The notes under the pieces are model-generated. The model worked only from the letters and a program-made list of their open reading frames with translations. It was not told the DNA's origin and ran no database searches. Below, in pieces: positions 34,373 through 42,789 of a stretch of DNA of 64,000 nucleotides. The position numbers and the translations under genes are program-made. Each line of letters starts with the position of its first letter. The stretch's first letter is position 1. Source of the DNA: CAVUBL01 sp963739795 (GTDB lineage Bacteria; Acidobacteriota; Thermoanaerobaculia; Multivoradales; DATKCC01); contig CAVUBL010000021.1 in the NCBI GenBank assembly GCA_963739795.1, positions 434,001 through 498,000 of the forward strand. Reading direction: 5' to 3'.

Positions 34373-35083
34373 TCAGGCAGTGGGCGATGGCTCGGAGGGC
34401 ACGGCATCTCCGGTGAGAGTGATGCGCCGGCCGTTGCGCTCGATGAGCCCTTGGGACTCGATCTCCGCCAGCAGCTTGGAGGCCCACTGGCGCGAGCAGC
34501 CCAGGGTGCCCGCCAGGTCCTGGACGGTGAGCGGCACGTCGAGCATCACTCCCCGGTCGGTGGGGACCCCACACGAGCCGGCGAACTCCTGGAGCTTGTG
34601 CAACAGGCGATCTCCCAACGGGCTCCCGGCGGCCGCCTCGTAGAGGCCTTCCTGGAGCTTGGCGAAGTCCTGGCTGACGCGGATCAGGACCTCCACGGCG
34701 ACTTCCGGATGCTGGAACAGGAAGGGGACGAAGCGCTTGCGCGGGACGTATTCGAGGCGGGTCTGCTCGACCGCTTCGGCGCTCTGCCGATAGCGATCCC
34801 CGGTGATCACCTCGTTCAGGCCCAGGATCTCGGCGCCGGAGGCCATCCGCACGCCCACCGGCTTGCCCGCGGGGGTCAGGTGGAGCACCCGCACCAGCCC
34901 GGCCTGAACGATGAAGAGGCCGAGTGCCGGATCGCCCTGCCGCAGGATGCTCGATCCCGGGGCGTAGATCCGGGTCTCGGTGATCGATTGGAACGCCTCC
35001 CGGGCCTCCGGAGACAGCTCGCTGAAGGGGCATGCTGGCTCGGCGACACAGTCGGCACAGCGGTCGCCAGCGTTTTTGAACAC
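34373..35083 (-). CDS. Crp/Fnr-family regulator with FNR-type cysteine triad
   Basis: Transcription factor with an N-terminal cyclic-nucleotide-binding-like sensor domain and a C-terminal winged helix. The product is 236 residues. Near the N-terminus lies CADCVAEPAC followed by PFSEL, the C-x2-C-x5-C spacing that binds the iron-sulfur cluster in FNR; a fourth cysteine at the FNR position (before the dimer helix) is not present. The DNA-binding helix is in LTVQDLAGTLGCSRQWASKLLAEIESQGLI. I place the start at the GTG at 35083 because AAGGAGGT precedes it by 6 nt; a frame from 35230 adds 49 unnatural residues. It sits among cytochrome genes in the same direction, so it likely controls them in response to oxygen or redox (inference). 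Confidence 0.88.
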   Translation of the reverse strand: MFKNAGDRCADCVAEPACPFSELSPEAREAFQSITETRIYAPGSSILRQGDPALGLFIVQAGLVRVLHLTPAGKPVGVRMASGAEILGLNEVITGDRYRQSAEAVEQTRLEYVPRKRFVPFLFQHPEVAVEVLIRVSQDFAKLQEGLYEAAAGSPLGDRLLHKLQEFAGSCGVPTDRGVMLDVPLTVQDLAGTLGCSRQWASKLLAEIESQGLIERNGRRITLTGDAVPSEPSPTA

Positions 35084-35303
35084 TCCGGACCTCCTTCTAA
35101 GGCTCAGGGCCTCCTGTCCGAACCCACTGCGTAGACGCCCGAGCGTCTGGACGCGTCGACCATCCGGCAGCTTCGCCGGGCGAGACAACCCATGGGCTCG
35201 TCGAGCTGAGGGGACCTTGTTCCGAGCCACACTTTACTCGCTCTACTACACGAGGTGCGAACAACCCGCCAACCGGGGACAGTCTTTGAGGGGGGGGTGG
35301 GGA

Positions 35304-35335
35304 GGGTCCGCGCGCCCAGAGGGGCGCGCGGACCC
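35304..35335 (-). terminator. Hairpin terminator after the multiheme cytochrome gene
   Basis: GGGTCCGCGCGCCC (35304-35317) pairs perfectly with GGGCGCGCGGACCC (35322-35335) around a four-base loop, 26 bp past the stop codon at 35361. A C-rich rather than T-rich tract follows on the minus strand, which is common for hairpins in very GC-rich genomes. Confidence 0.7.
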
Positions 35336-35360
35336 GGGAAGGCCGCGAGCGACGTGAACG

Positions 35361-38300
35361 TCAGTGAGCCGCGGTCTTGAACGAGCTGGCGAACGGCGCC
35401 GCCATCATCTGCCCCGACAGATCCATGACGCCGGTCGAGATCGAGACGCAGTAGAGCTGCTTCGTCGTCAGGTTGGCGTTGGGGTCGAAGGTCCAGACGC
35501 TGCCGTCGGGGTTGGAGCTGAAGGTCCCGGCGACGGCCGCGCCCATCTGGGAGCAGCTCTTGCCGTTGCCGCCTGCGGCGTAGACCACGAACGTCGAGGC
35601 GTCGACGTTGGTCACCGGCTCGGAGAACGTGGCCACGACGTTGGTCGTGATCGCGACGCCCCCCGCGCCGTCGAGTGGATCGATCGCCATCACGTAGGGC
35701 ACGGGATCGCCGCCGCCGGTCCCGGAGCCGAAGCCGAGGGGCCAGCTCGTGTCGCCGCTGCCTCCGTCCACCGTCCGAGTGGTGGTGAAGGTCCAGACGT
35801 CGTCGGTCATCGTGCAGTTGCCGGCGGCGTCACAGACCGGCGCGGCCAGGCGGGCCGTGTAGGTCTCGCGACCGGTGAGGAACACGTCGTGGGGGAAGAG
35901 GGCCCAGGTGCCGTCGCTGAGCTGATCGACGTACGCCGGGACGGGAACGCCCCCCGAGTCCGTGAGGGTGAAGGAGCTGGCGTCGATCCCGGTCGCCGGC
36001 TCGGAGAGCTGCAGCTTGACCACCGCGTCGAGGTAGACGTCGGTGGCGCCGTCGGCGGGATAGGTCGAGACCACGGTGGGCGCGGTGGTGTCGGTGTGAC
36101 CGTTGACCTCGATCACCCAGCTTCCCACCTCCATGGGCACCGGCGGGGCGCCTTCAACCACCGCCGGCTCGGTCGAGGGCACCCTCCCGTCGCACAGCCC
36201 TCCAAGGATGCACGGCTCGAGGGCCGTGTCCAGGTCGCGGTCGGCCAGGTTGCCCAGGAACTCCCTCGCCACCGGGCCCTCCACCGACTGGTAGTAGACC
36301 GCCGCGGTCACCGCCACCGGGCCGACGACGTCGGCCGGGAGCACCACCGAGTAGCGGTTCAGTTGCACGCTGGCCTCCGGGTGGGGCTCCGGGCGGAGCC
36401 GCGTGTCGACCAGATAGGCGTCGTCGTAGATGTCGCCGTCACCGTCCAGGTCGGCGTACTGGGGCACGCCCAGGGGGTTGGCCCGGTCGATCACCGTGCC
36501 GCTCGAATCGATGGGCAGCCCGTTGGCGTCGGTCACCAGGTTGAGGGGCGTGGCGTAGGGGAGCATGAGCGTCGGGCAACCGTCGCCCAGCGAGGCCACC
36601 GCCTTGATCTGGTAAGCGTAGGGGTCGGCCGAGCCGGCCGGGAGCACCCAGTTGCAGCCCGGATAGTTGGGGTCAGTCTGGTCGGCGGTGGTGAAGTAGC
36701 CGATGCCGGTGGACGTGCGGTTCCAGACCGAGTCGTAGATGTCGAGCTGGGCACCCGTTCCCACGTCCCAGGCGCGCACCGCGACCCAGGCGTTACGTCC
36801 CTCGGGGAAACCCGACGGGAAGTCGTGCCCGCTGCCGGTGTTGGCCACGGAGATCGAGAGCGGCTGGCTGGTGCCCGGATCGGCACTCGCCGGGCCGCTG
36901 ACCGACAGGGTGAGGACGTTCCGCAGCCGGTCCCAGGCCAGGCGGTCGTGCTGGGTCCGCGGGCCCGTGTTGGTGACGTTCTCGAAGTACGCGTGGTGGT
37001 AGGGGCTCGACGGGTCGGCCGACGAGTAGCTGTAGACCGAGAGCTCAGGGTAGGGCTGGACGCTGCCGTTGCCGGCGATGTCCTCACCCAGGAGCCGCGG
37101 CACGAAGGCGTTGCCCCCGACGAAGTGGTGGCTGTAGTAGATCGACCGCACCGGCCCGCTCTGGCAGGCGTTGCCGGTGAGCGGCGCCACCGGCTGGCCG
37201 TTCTCGTAGAGGGTCTGGGCGGTGCCCGGCTGGCCGAAGTCCTGCTGCATGTGGCAGGTCATGCAGTCGCGCTTGTAGGCCGGGTCGTAGTTCGGGTTAC
37301 CGGGCCGGTCGGCGTACCGGCTATTGCGCCACTCCGTGTAAGTGCGCTCGATGGGGAAGCCGCCCACCCAGTTGCCGAGCTGGTTCTTGATGGTGAATCC
37401 GTTGGTCACGTCGTGGCAGGCCGCGCACATCTCCGCGCGCTCGAAGAAGGCCGAGTAGAAGCCCTGGTGCTTGCCGGCGAACTCTCCCTGCTGGTACGGG
37501 AAGGGGAAGCCGAAGACCCCCGAGACGTACGGGTCGGTCATCGTCGTCCAGTCGTTCCAGGAGAGGGGCCCGAAACGCTCCGGGGTGACCAGGGCGTGGG
37601 GCGAGAGCCGGTAGGAGCCGGCGCCCACGGCGTAGCCCAGGTTCGGGCTCGTCGGGTCGGCGACGCTCAACATGTCCTGCTCCGAGGGAGTGAGCAGAGC
37701 GTCACGCTTGGCGGTGCCCGGGACCGGGACGTACCCGGTGCCCGACTGCGCATAGTCGTGGAACGGCGTGTAGCGACTGCCGGTGTTGGTGTGGCAGACC
37801 TCGCAGAAGATCCCCTGCTGGCCGGACTCGGTGTTGCGGAACTGGCTCGCCAGGGTGGCGAAGGCGAGGCCGGTCCCGTCGTCCGAGGTGGGGTCGAAGT
37901 TGGGGTCGACCGCGCCGTTCTCCAGACCCGACGGCGAGTCGGGACCCACGCCCGCCAGGGGGATGTTGTCCACGTAGTTGGTGGGCATGTGACAGCGCGA
38001 GCAGAAGTCGTCGGCCAGCGATCCCGAGCCGCTCGTGGTGTGGGACGAGGTGCCCAGGTTGAAGGTCGAGGTGCAGTCGCCGTTGGCGAAGGGGTTGATC
38101 TGGGCCTTGGCCGTGCCGTCCGGCGGGTTGGGGATGTCGCAGTTGCCGTCGGTGGCGGTCAAGCGGGCGACCAGCAGGAAGGCTCCGCGCCAGGCCGGGT
38201 CGCGCCACGAGTTGGACATCATTGAGCCGTTCCACTCGCTGAAGATCCGGTCGTGGCAGCCGCATCCGCTGGGAGCGTCGACACCGGTCCACTCGCTCTC

Positions 38301-38465
38301 CCAGGGGGGCGGGAAGAACTGGGCCTCGCTCACGTCGTAAGGCGCCGGCTCGGGGATCCGGTTCGGGAGCTCCCCGTGGCGCGCGAACACCGTGGTCGCG
38401 AGGAGCAACACTCCGACGGCGGTGCCCGCGAGTAGCAGGAACTTCAGGCTTCTCGTGTGTCTCAT
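35361..38465 (-). CDS. Large exported multiheme cytochrome c with C-terminal SbsA-type Ig-like domains
   Basis: Exported electron-transfer protein of 1034 residues. After a signal peptide (1-29) come heme-binding motifs CSRCH (155-159), CEVCH (221-225), CAACH (347-351) and CMTCH (401-405), plus an odd CGCH at 68-71 where one residue is missing from the usual CxxCH. Distal histidines are plentiful. The region about 510-790 is beta-rich, and about 795-905 and 930-1034 look like Ig-like (Big_5/SbsA) domains (TAPTVVSTYPADGATDV; VPYVMAIDPLDGAGGV). Such fusions are seen in surface cytochromes, but the electron partner is unknown. I chose ATG 38465 because AGGAGGAGGAG lies at good spacing; a GTG two codons upstream is too close to it. 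An operator-like element lies at 38649-38683. Confidence 0.88.
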   Translation of the reverse strand: MRHTRSLKFLLLAGTAVGVLLLATTVFARHGELPNRIPEPAPYDVSEAQFFPPPWESEWTGVDAPSGCGCHDRIFSEWNGSMMSNSWRDPAWRGAFLLVARLTATDGNCDIPNPPDGTAKAQINPFANGDCTSTFNLGTSSHTTSGSGSLADDFCSRCHMPTNYVDNIPLAGVGPDSPSGLENGAVDPNFDPTSDDGTGLAFATLASQFRNTESGQQGIFCEVCHTNTGSRYTPFHDYAQSGTGYVPVPGTAKRDALLTPSEQDMLSVADPTSPNLGYAVGAGSYRLSPHALVTPERFGPLSWNDWTTMTDPYVSGVFGFPFPYQQGEFAGKHQGFYSAFFERAEMCAACHDVTNGFTIKNQLGNWVGGFPIERTYTEWRNSRYADRPGNPNYDPAYKRDCMTCHMQQDFGQPGTAQTLYENGQPVAPLTGNACQSGPVRSIYYSHHFVGGNAFVPRLLGEDIAGNGSVQPYPELSVYSYSSADPSSPYHHAYFENVTNTGPRTQHDRLAWDRLRNVLTLSVSGPASADPGTSQPLSISVANTGSGHDFPSGFPEGRNAWVAVRAWDVGTGAQLDIYDSVWNRTSTGIGYFTTADQTDPNYPGCNWVLPAGSADPYAYQIKAVASLGDGCPTLMLPYATPLNLVTDANGLPIDSSGTVIDRANPLGVPQYADLDGDGDIYDDAYLVDTRLRPEPHPEASVQLNRYSVVLPADVVGPVAVTAAVYYQSVEGPVAREFLGNLADRDLDTALEPCILGGLCDGRVPSTEPAVVEGAPPVPMEVGSWVIEVNGHTDTTAPTVVSTYPADGATDVYLDAVVKLQLSEPATGIDASSFTLTDSGGVPVPAYVDQLSDGTWALFPHDVFLTGRETYTARLAAPVCDAAGNCTMTDDVWTFTTTRTVDGGSGDTSWPLGFGSGTGGGDPVPYVMAIDPLDGAGGVAITTNVVATFSEPVTNVDASTFVVYAAGGNGKSCSQMGAAVAGTFSSNPDGSVWTFDPNANLTTKQLYCVSISTGVMDLSGQMMAAPFASSFKTAAH

Positions 38466-38648
38466 CTCCACTCCTCCTCCTGTCGCGAGGCCCGACTTGG
38501 ACGGGGCCCCTCGGGGACCGTCCGGACCGGGCGGATTCCGGAAGGTTCCGGCGGCGCATCGGCGACGCCGGGGTGAAACGGCCCGTTCGAGACCTGTGGG
38601 CGGACTTCCGGTTGCCTAACAGACTAAAGGAGTTCGGTGATTCGCGCA

Positions 38649-38683
38649 GTCAAGTAACTGCGGCAAACTGTAAATTAGTTGAC
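38649..38683. promoter_or_regulatory. Candidate operator before the multiheme cytochrome gene
   Basis: GTCAAGTAA (38649-38657) and TTAGTTGAC (38675-38683) are inverted repeats with one mismatch; together they span 35 bp, the same as the element at 34269-34303. On the minus strand the left and right halves fit two sites 21 bp apart. It is 184-218 bp before the chosen start codon. The rest of this 246-bp gap is AT-richer than the coding DNA and shows nothing else. Confidence 0.5.
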
Positions 38684-38711
38684 AGCAGAAGGAATGGGGG
38701 CGATCCCCAGC

Positions 38712-39164
38712 TCAGGCCGTGACTGCGGCGGCGGGGGCCGACCGTACGATGATGGACGAGGCGACGTCGGCCTCGAGGGCGAGGGTCGTCTCGCCCACCC
38801 GCAGGACGTAGGAGGGGCGGCGCTGAATGAGGGTGATCTCCGAGCCCGGGACCAGGCCGAAGACGGCCAGGGCGTTGCTCCGCTCGGGCTTGGTCTCCGA
38901 CAGATGGACGACCTCGGCCCGCTCGCCGAGGCCGAGCTCGCGCACTGTGCGCAGGCCGGCGGCCCCCGAGGCGCAACGCCGCTCGCCGCCCAGGAGCCGG
39001 CGCAGCCAGGAGATTGCCCGCGGCGTCGCCGGGAACTCGTAGTCGCAGCCCGGACAGCGGATCAGGCCGCAGGCCGTGCGCAGCGGACAGCCGTGCTCGC
39101 ACAGCGAGTCCGCTGGCTCGAACTCGAAGCCGCAGAGGGGACAGATTACGAACCGATCAGCCAT
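38712..39164 (-). CDS. FeoA-like protein with N-terminal zinc-ribbon
   Basis: Small accessory protein of ferrous iron uptake. Of 150 residues, the first about 60 carry cysteines in CPLCGFEF, CEHGC, C and CPGCDYEFP, a zinc-ribbon-like double knuckle, and the last about 80 form the SH3-like FeoA domain (VRELGLGERAEVV, ALAVFGLVPGSEITLIQRRPSYVLRVGETTLALEADVASSI). The fusion is unusual; plain FeoA is about 75-85 residues. The ATG at 39164 overlaps the feoB end by 19 bp, so the two are coupled, with feoB first, opposite to the common feoA-feoB order. Role inferred: modulating FeoB, possibly with a metal- or redox-sensing finger. Confidence 0.82.
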   Translation of the reverse strand: MADRFVICPLCGFEFEPADSLCEHGCPLRTACGLIRCPGCDYEFPATPRAISWLRRLLGGERRCASGAAGLRTVRELGLGERAEVVHLSETKPERSNALAVFGLVPGSEITLIQRRPSYVLRVGETTLALEADVASSIIVRSAPAAAVTA

Positions 39165-41140
39165 CCCGCCACCCGGTGGACCAGCCCTCCGACGAGGAAG
39201 GCGAAGGGAAAAATGAAGGCGGCCATGGACCAGGCCACCTTGAAGCCGTGCTCTCTGCCGATCATCAGGAAGTTCGCGATGCAGGGCATGAACAGCGTGA
39301 TGGTGATCATGGCCACCAGGATTTGGTGGGGCGAGAGGACGGGGTGCGGGCCCGTGGCCGCCTGGAGCAGGTAGACGGCGCCGAAGTCCCGGCGCATGAA
39401 GCCGACCAGGAAGGCGTTGGCCATCTCCTTCGGAAGGCCGAGCCAACCGGTGACCAGGGGCTCGCCCAGGTGGGCGAGGGCGGCGAGGACGCCGACCTTG
39501 TCGAGGAGGAAGAGGGCGGCGGTGCCGATCACGAACAGGGGGATCACCTCGCGCAGGTACCAGTTGAGGCGCGAGGCGGTCTTGATCGCCACGTTGCCCA
39601 GGTGGGGCCGGCGCATGGGCGGGATCTCGAGGATGAAATCCCCGGCCCCGTCGCCGCCGAAGACCCGGGCCGTGAGCCAACCCACGCCCAGGATGACCGC
39701 CAGGATCAGGCCGACCCAGGTCAGGGCCCCGAGGAGCGAGACGGCGGCCATCATGGCCAGCAGCACACCGAGTTGGGCCGAGCAGGGCACGGCGAGGGCC
39801 AGGAGCATGGTGGTCACCACCCGCTCCTTGCGGGTCTCCAGGACCCGGGTGGTCATGGTGGCCATGGTGTCGCAGCCCAGGCCCAGGATCATGGGCAGCA
39901 CCGCCTTGCCGTTGAGGCCCATGAGCCGGAAGACCCGGTTGACCATGATCGACATGCGGGGAAGGTAGCCCGAGTCCTCGAGGACGCTGAACAGGAGGAA
40001 AAAGGTGGTGACGATGGGCAGGACGATAGCCAGGGCGTAGGAGAGCGCCATGGTCACCGCGCCGTAGGGCCCCACGAGGAAGTCGTGGACGAAGCGGGCG
40101 GTCTGGCCGAGGGCCCCGAGGTGGGCGCCCGCATCGAGGCTGTACGCGGGGGTGACGGCGGTGCGCTCCAGGTGGCCCAGGACGATGCCGCGCACCGGGG
40201 TCAGGGGGATCGAGATCGCGGCCGAGAGGTGGGCGGTCTCGTGGTAGTGCGGGAAGGGCAGCAGGGTGTCGGCCACCCGGATGGCGACCGGGTTCAGGTG
40301 CTCTTCGAACAGGCCGGTCTCGAACAGGTTGACCAGGCTCCCGGCGCCGAACAGCCCGACGAACCAGAAGACGGCCGCCAGGGCCAGGGCCAGGATGCCC
40401 AGGCCCCGCACCGGGTGCATGGCCCAGAAGCCGAGGCGCACGGCGAACGAGGCGTGATCGGGCTGGTCGAGGGAGTAGGTCTCGGCCAGGACCTGGTTGA
40501 TCATGGCCAGCCGCGCCCGGTTCTGCTCGTAGCTGCCGGCCGCGGCGAGCTCGCGCCCCAGGGCCAGCCCGCGGGCGGGCTCGGCAGCCCGGCCCAGGGC
40601 GTCCACCAGCTCGGCGGTGCCGCGGTTGCGCAGGGCGACGGTGGCCACCACCGGCACCCCCAGGAGCCCGGACAGCTGCTCGACGTCGATCCGTCCGCCC
40701 CGGTCCTCGAGCTCGTCCATCATGTTCAGCACCAGGACCATGGGCCGGCCGAGCTCGGCGAGCTGCAGGGTCAGGAGCAGCGCCCGGCGCAGGTTCTTGG
40801 CGTCGGCCACCTGGACCACTGTGGCGTCCGGGTTGCGGTCGAGCATCTCGCGGGTCACCCGCGCGTCCTCGCTGCGCGGCGCGAAGTCGTTGACCCCGGG
40901 GGTGTCGATCACCTCGACGCCGGGGATCTCCCGGTCCCCGAGCCGGGCCTTGGCGCGGGCGATCTCCACCGTGGTGCCCGGAAAGTTCGACACCATGACG
41001 TAGCGCTGCGTCAGGTTCCGGAACAGGACGCTCTTGCCGACGTTCGGGTTGCCGACCAGGAGGACGGTTCCTTTCCAGGGACGCTCGGAGGACCGGACGC
41101 TCGGGGCTTGAGGCATGTCGGCAGGTTCCACGGATTCCAT
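39146..41140 (-). CDS. feoB: Ferrous iron transporter FeoB
   Basis: GTP-regulated inner-membrane ferrous iron importer. The 664 residues show an N-terminal G domain: G1 VGNPNVGKSVLF, switch region SNFPGTTVEIA, G3 VIDTPGVND, G4 NMMDELEDRG, then the helical spacer and about ten membrane helices with the two GATE-like halves; the SVLEDSGYLPRMSIMVNRVFRLMGLNGKAVLPM segment and the conserved cysteines in GLGCDTMATM and PCSAQLG are typical. Start ATG at 41140; a GTG nine codons upstream (41167) has its purine run too close. The gene lies between hemN and the FeoA-like gene. Length is slightly below the usual 700-770, mainly from a short C-terminus. Confidence 0.95.
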   Translation of the reverse strand: MESVEPADMPQAPSVRSSERPWKGTVLLVGNPNVGKSVLFRNLTQRYVMVSNFPGTTVEIARAKARLGDREIPGVEVIDTPGVNDFAPRSEDARVTREMLDRNPDATVVQVADAKNLRRALLLTLQLAELGRPMVLVLNMMDELEDRGGRIDVEQLSGLLGVPVVATVALRNRGTAELVDALGRAAEPARGLALGRELAAAGSYEQNRARLAMINQVLAETYSLDQPDHASFAVRLGFWAMHPVRGLGILALALAAVFWFVGLFGAGSLVNLFETGLFEEHLNPVAIRVADTLLPFPHYHETAHLSAAISIPLTPVRGIVLGHLERTAVTPAYSLDAGAHLGALGQTARFVHDFLVGPYGAVTMALSYALAIVLPIVTTFFLLFSVLEDSGYLPRMSIMVNRVFRLMGLNGKAVLPMILGLGCDTMATMTTRVLETRKERVVTTMLLALAVPCSAQLGVLLAMMAAVSLLGALTWVGLILAVILGVGWLTARVFGGDGAGDFILEIPPMRRPHLGNVAIKTASRLNWYLREVIPLFVIGTAALFLLDKVGVLAALAHLGEPLVTGWLGLPKEMANAFLVGFMRRDFGAVYLLQAATGPHPVLSPHQILVAMITITLFMPCIANFLMIGREHGFKVAWSMAAFIFPFAFLVGGLVHRVAGWLIGS

Positions 41141-41151
41141 CACATCGCCCC

Positions 41152-41201
41152 GCTCACCCTCGATCACTCTCCCGCCCTCGCGGGGAGAGAGGGACGCCCC
41201 C
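41152..41201. repeat. GC-rich REP-like palindrome between hemN and feoB
   Basis: GCTCACCCTCGATCACTCTC, then CCCTCGCGGGGAGAGAGGG and GACGCCCCC form an imperfect hairpin of the same family as at 13588-13645. It lies in the 121-bp gap between the two minus-strand genes. Confidence 0.5.
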
Positions 41202-41261
41202 GCCCGGGATCGCCACAGGGTGCGACTTCGGTCGATCGGGCAAGGTTGGGCTCCCGGGTGG

Positions 41262-42659
41262 CTAGACAGTCCTCGAGTAGCGGGCCGTGCCCGTGTGGCC
41301 GAGGTACTCGTCGAACACCATGGCGACGTTGCGAACGAGCAGTCGGCCCAGGCCGGTCACCGCCACGCGCCGCGCTCCGATCTCCACCAGCCCGTCGGCG
41401 GCCAGCGGCTCGAGCCGGGCCAGCTCGTCGGCGAAGTGGCGGTCGAAATCGATGTCGTGGGCGGCCTCGATCTCGTCCTTGTCGAGCTCGAACCGGCCCA
41501 TGATCTGGAGGATGACGTCGCGCCGGAGCTGATCCTCCGGCGTGGAGAACAGGCCGCGGTAGACCGGGAGCCGGGCCGAGGCGAGCGCCTCCTCGTACTC
41601 GTCGATCCCCTTGACGTTCTGGGCGAACCCCCCGGCCACGTGGCTGATCGACGACACCCCGAAGGCCACCAGGTCGGTCCGGCCACAGGTGGAGTAGCCC
41701 TGGAAGTTGCGCGTCAGCGTGCCGTCGGCGAGGGCCCGGGCGAGGGGGTCGTCCGGCTTGGCGAAGTGATCCATGCCGATGAACACGTAGCCCGCCCCGG
41801 TGAGCCGGGCGATGGTCTCCTCGAGGATCGTGAGCTTGTCCTCGGGGTCGGGGAGGGCCTCGGCGTCGATCACGCTCTGGTGAGGGAACATCTCCGGCAG
41901 GTACGCGAAGTTGAACACCGCGATCCGGTCCGGCGACATGCGGATGACCTCGTCGACGGTGGCGGCGAAGCTTTGCGGGCTCTGGTGGGGGAGGCCGTAG
42001 ATGAGATCGATGTTGACGCTCTCCATGCCAAGCCGGTGGGCGCTCTCGAGGACCTGCCAGGTCTCGGTCACCGGCTGCACCCGGTTGACCGCCTTCTGAA
42101 CGGTGGGATCGATGTCTTGCACGCCCATGCTCAAGCGGTTGACGCCGGCCGCCGCCAGGGCGTCGAGATGCTCCTCGCTGAGGCGGCGCGGGTCGACCTC
42201 CACACCGATCTCGCAGTCGTCGGCGACCCCGAAGCTGCGCCGGATCGACGCCATGACCCCGAGGATCTCGGCGGGGGGCAGGAACGTCGGGGTTCCGCCG
42301 CCCCAGTGGATCTGGACGACCCGGCGCGCGGGCGCCTCGAGGAGCTCGGCGGCCAGGGCCATCTCGCGGTCGAGCCAGGGCAGGTAGGCCCGCGCCCGCT
42401 CACGGCTCCGAGAGACGATCACGTTGCAGCCACAGAAGAAGCACCGGGTCTCGCAGAACGGGATGTGCACGTAGAGCGAGAGCGGCAGCGAGGCCTCCCG
42501 GCTCTCGAGGAGCAACTGGGAGTACTCTCCGGAGCCGAAGCCCTCGTGGAACTGGGGAGCCGTGGGGTAGGAGGTGTAGCGGGGACCGGGCCGATCGTAC
42601 TTCTTCACCAGCTCGCGGTCGAAGCGCAGGTCGCGGAGTTCGGTCGTCAGGAGTGCCAT
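41262..42659 (-). CDS. hemN: Oxygen-independent coproporphyrinogen III oxidase
   Basis: Radical SAM enzyme that converts coproporphyrinogen III to protoporphyrinogen IX without oxygen. The 465 residues match HemN: GPRYTSYPTAPQFH near the start, YVHIPFCETRCFFCGCN with the CxxxCxxC cluster cysteines plus the extra HemN cysteine, IHWGGGTPTFL, GVEVDPR, NIDLIYGLPHQ, and the C-terminal FQGYSTC and RRDVILQIM. The presence of the N-terminal YTSYPTA block separates true HemN from the look-alike HemW. Start ATG at 42659 has no clear ribosome site; instead a perfect palindrome TGACCA-TTT-TGGTCA lies 5 bp upstream. Divergent from mgtE. Confidence 0.95.
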   Translation of the reverse strand: MALLTTELRDLRFDRELVKKYDRPGPRYTSYPTAPQFHEGFGSGEYSQLLLESREASLPLSLYVHIPFCETRCFFCGCNVIVSRSRERARAYLPWLDREMALAAELLEAPARRVVQIHWGGGTPTFLPPAEILGVMASIRRSFGVADDCEIGVEVDPRRLSEEHLDALAAAGVNRLSMGVQDIDPTVQKAVNRVQPVTETWQVLESAHRLGMESVNIDLIYGLPHQSPQSFAATVDEVIRMSPDRIAVFNFAYLPEMFPHQSVIDAEALPDPEDKLTILEETIARLTGAGYVFIGMDHFAKPDDPLARALADGTLTRNFQGYSTCGRTDLVAFGVSSISHVAGGFAQNVKGIDEYEEALASARLPVYRGLFSTPEDQLRRDVILQIMGRFELDKDEIEAAHDIDFDRHFADELARLEPLAADGLVEIGARRVAVTGLGRLLVRNVAMVFDEYLGHTGTARYSRTV

Positions 42660-42663
42660 GTCG

Positions 42664-42678
42664 TGACCATTTTGGTCA
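42664..42678. promoter_or_regulatory. Perfect palindrome directly upstream of hemN
   Basis: TGACCA, three T, TGGTCA is a perfect inverted repeat where a ribosome site would be expected. It could be a repressor site near the promoter or an RNA hairpin hiding the start codon. I know no regulator by this sequence. Confidence 0.4.
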
Positions 42679-42789
42679 TGAAATGCCGGGCCGTCACCAC
42701 CCCGAAGGGCGGTCTTTGCCCCACGGCTCGGAGCGGGGATAATCGCGCCTGCGCGCCACGCGAGGGATTCCGTGGAGGAGGAGGTCGAG

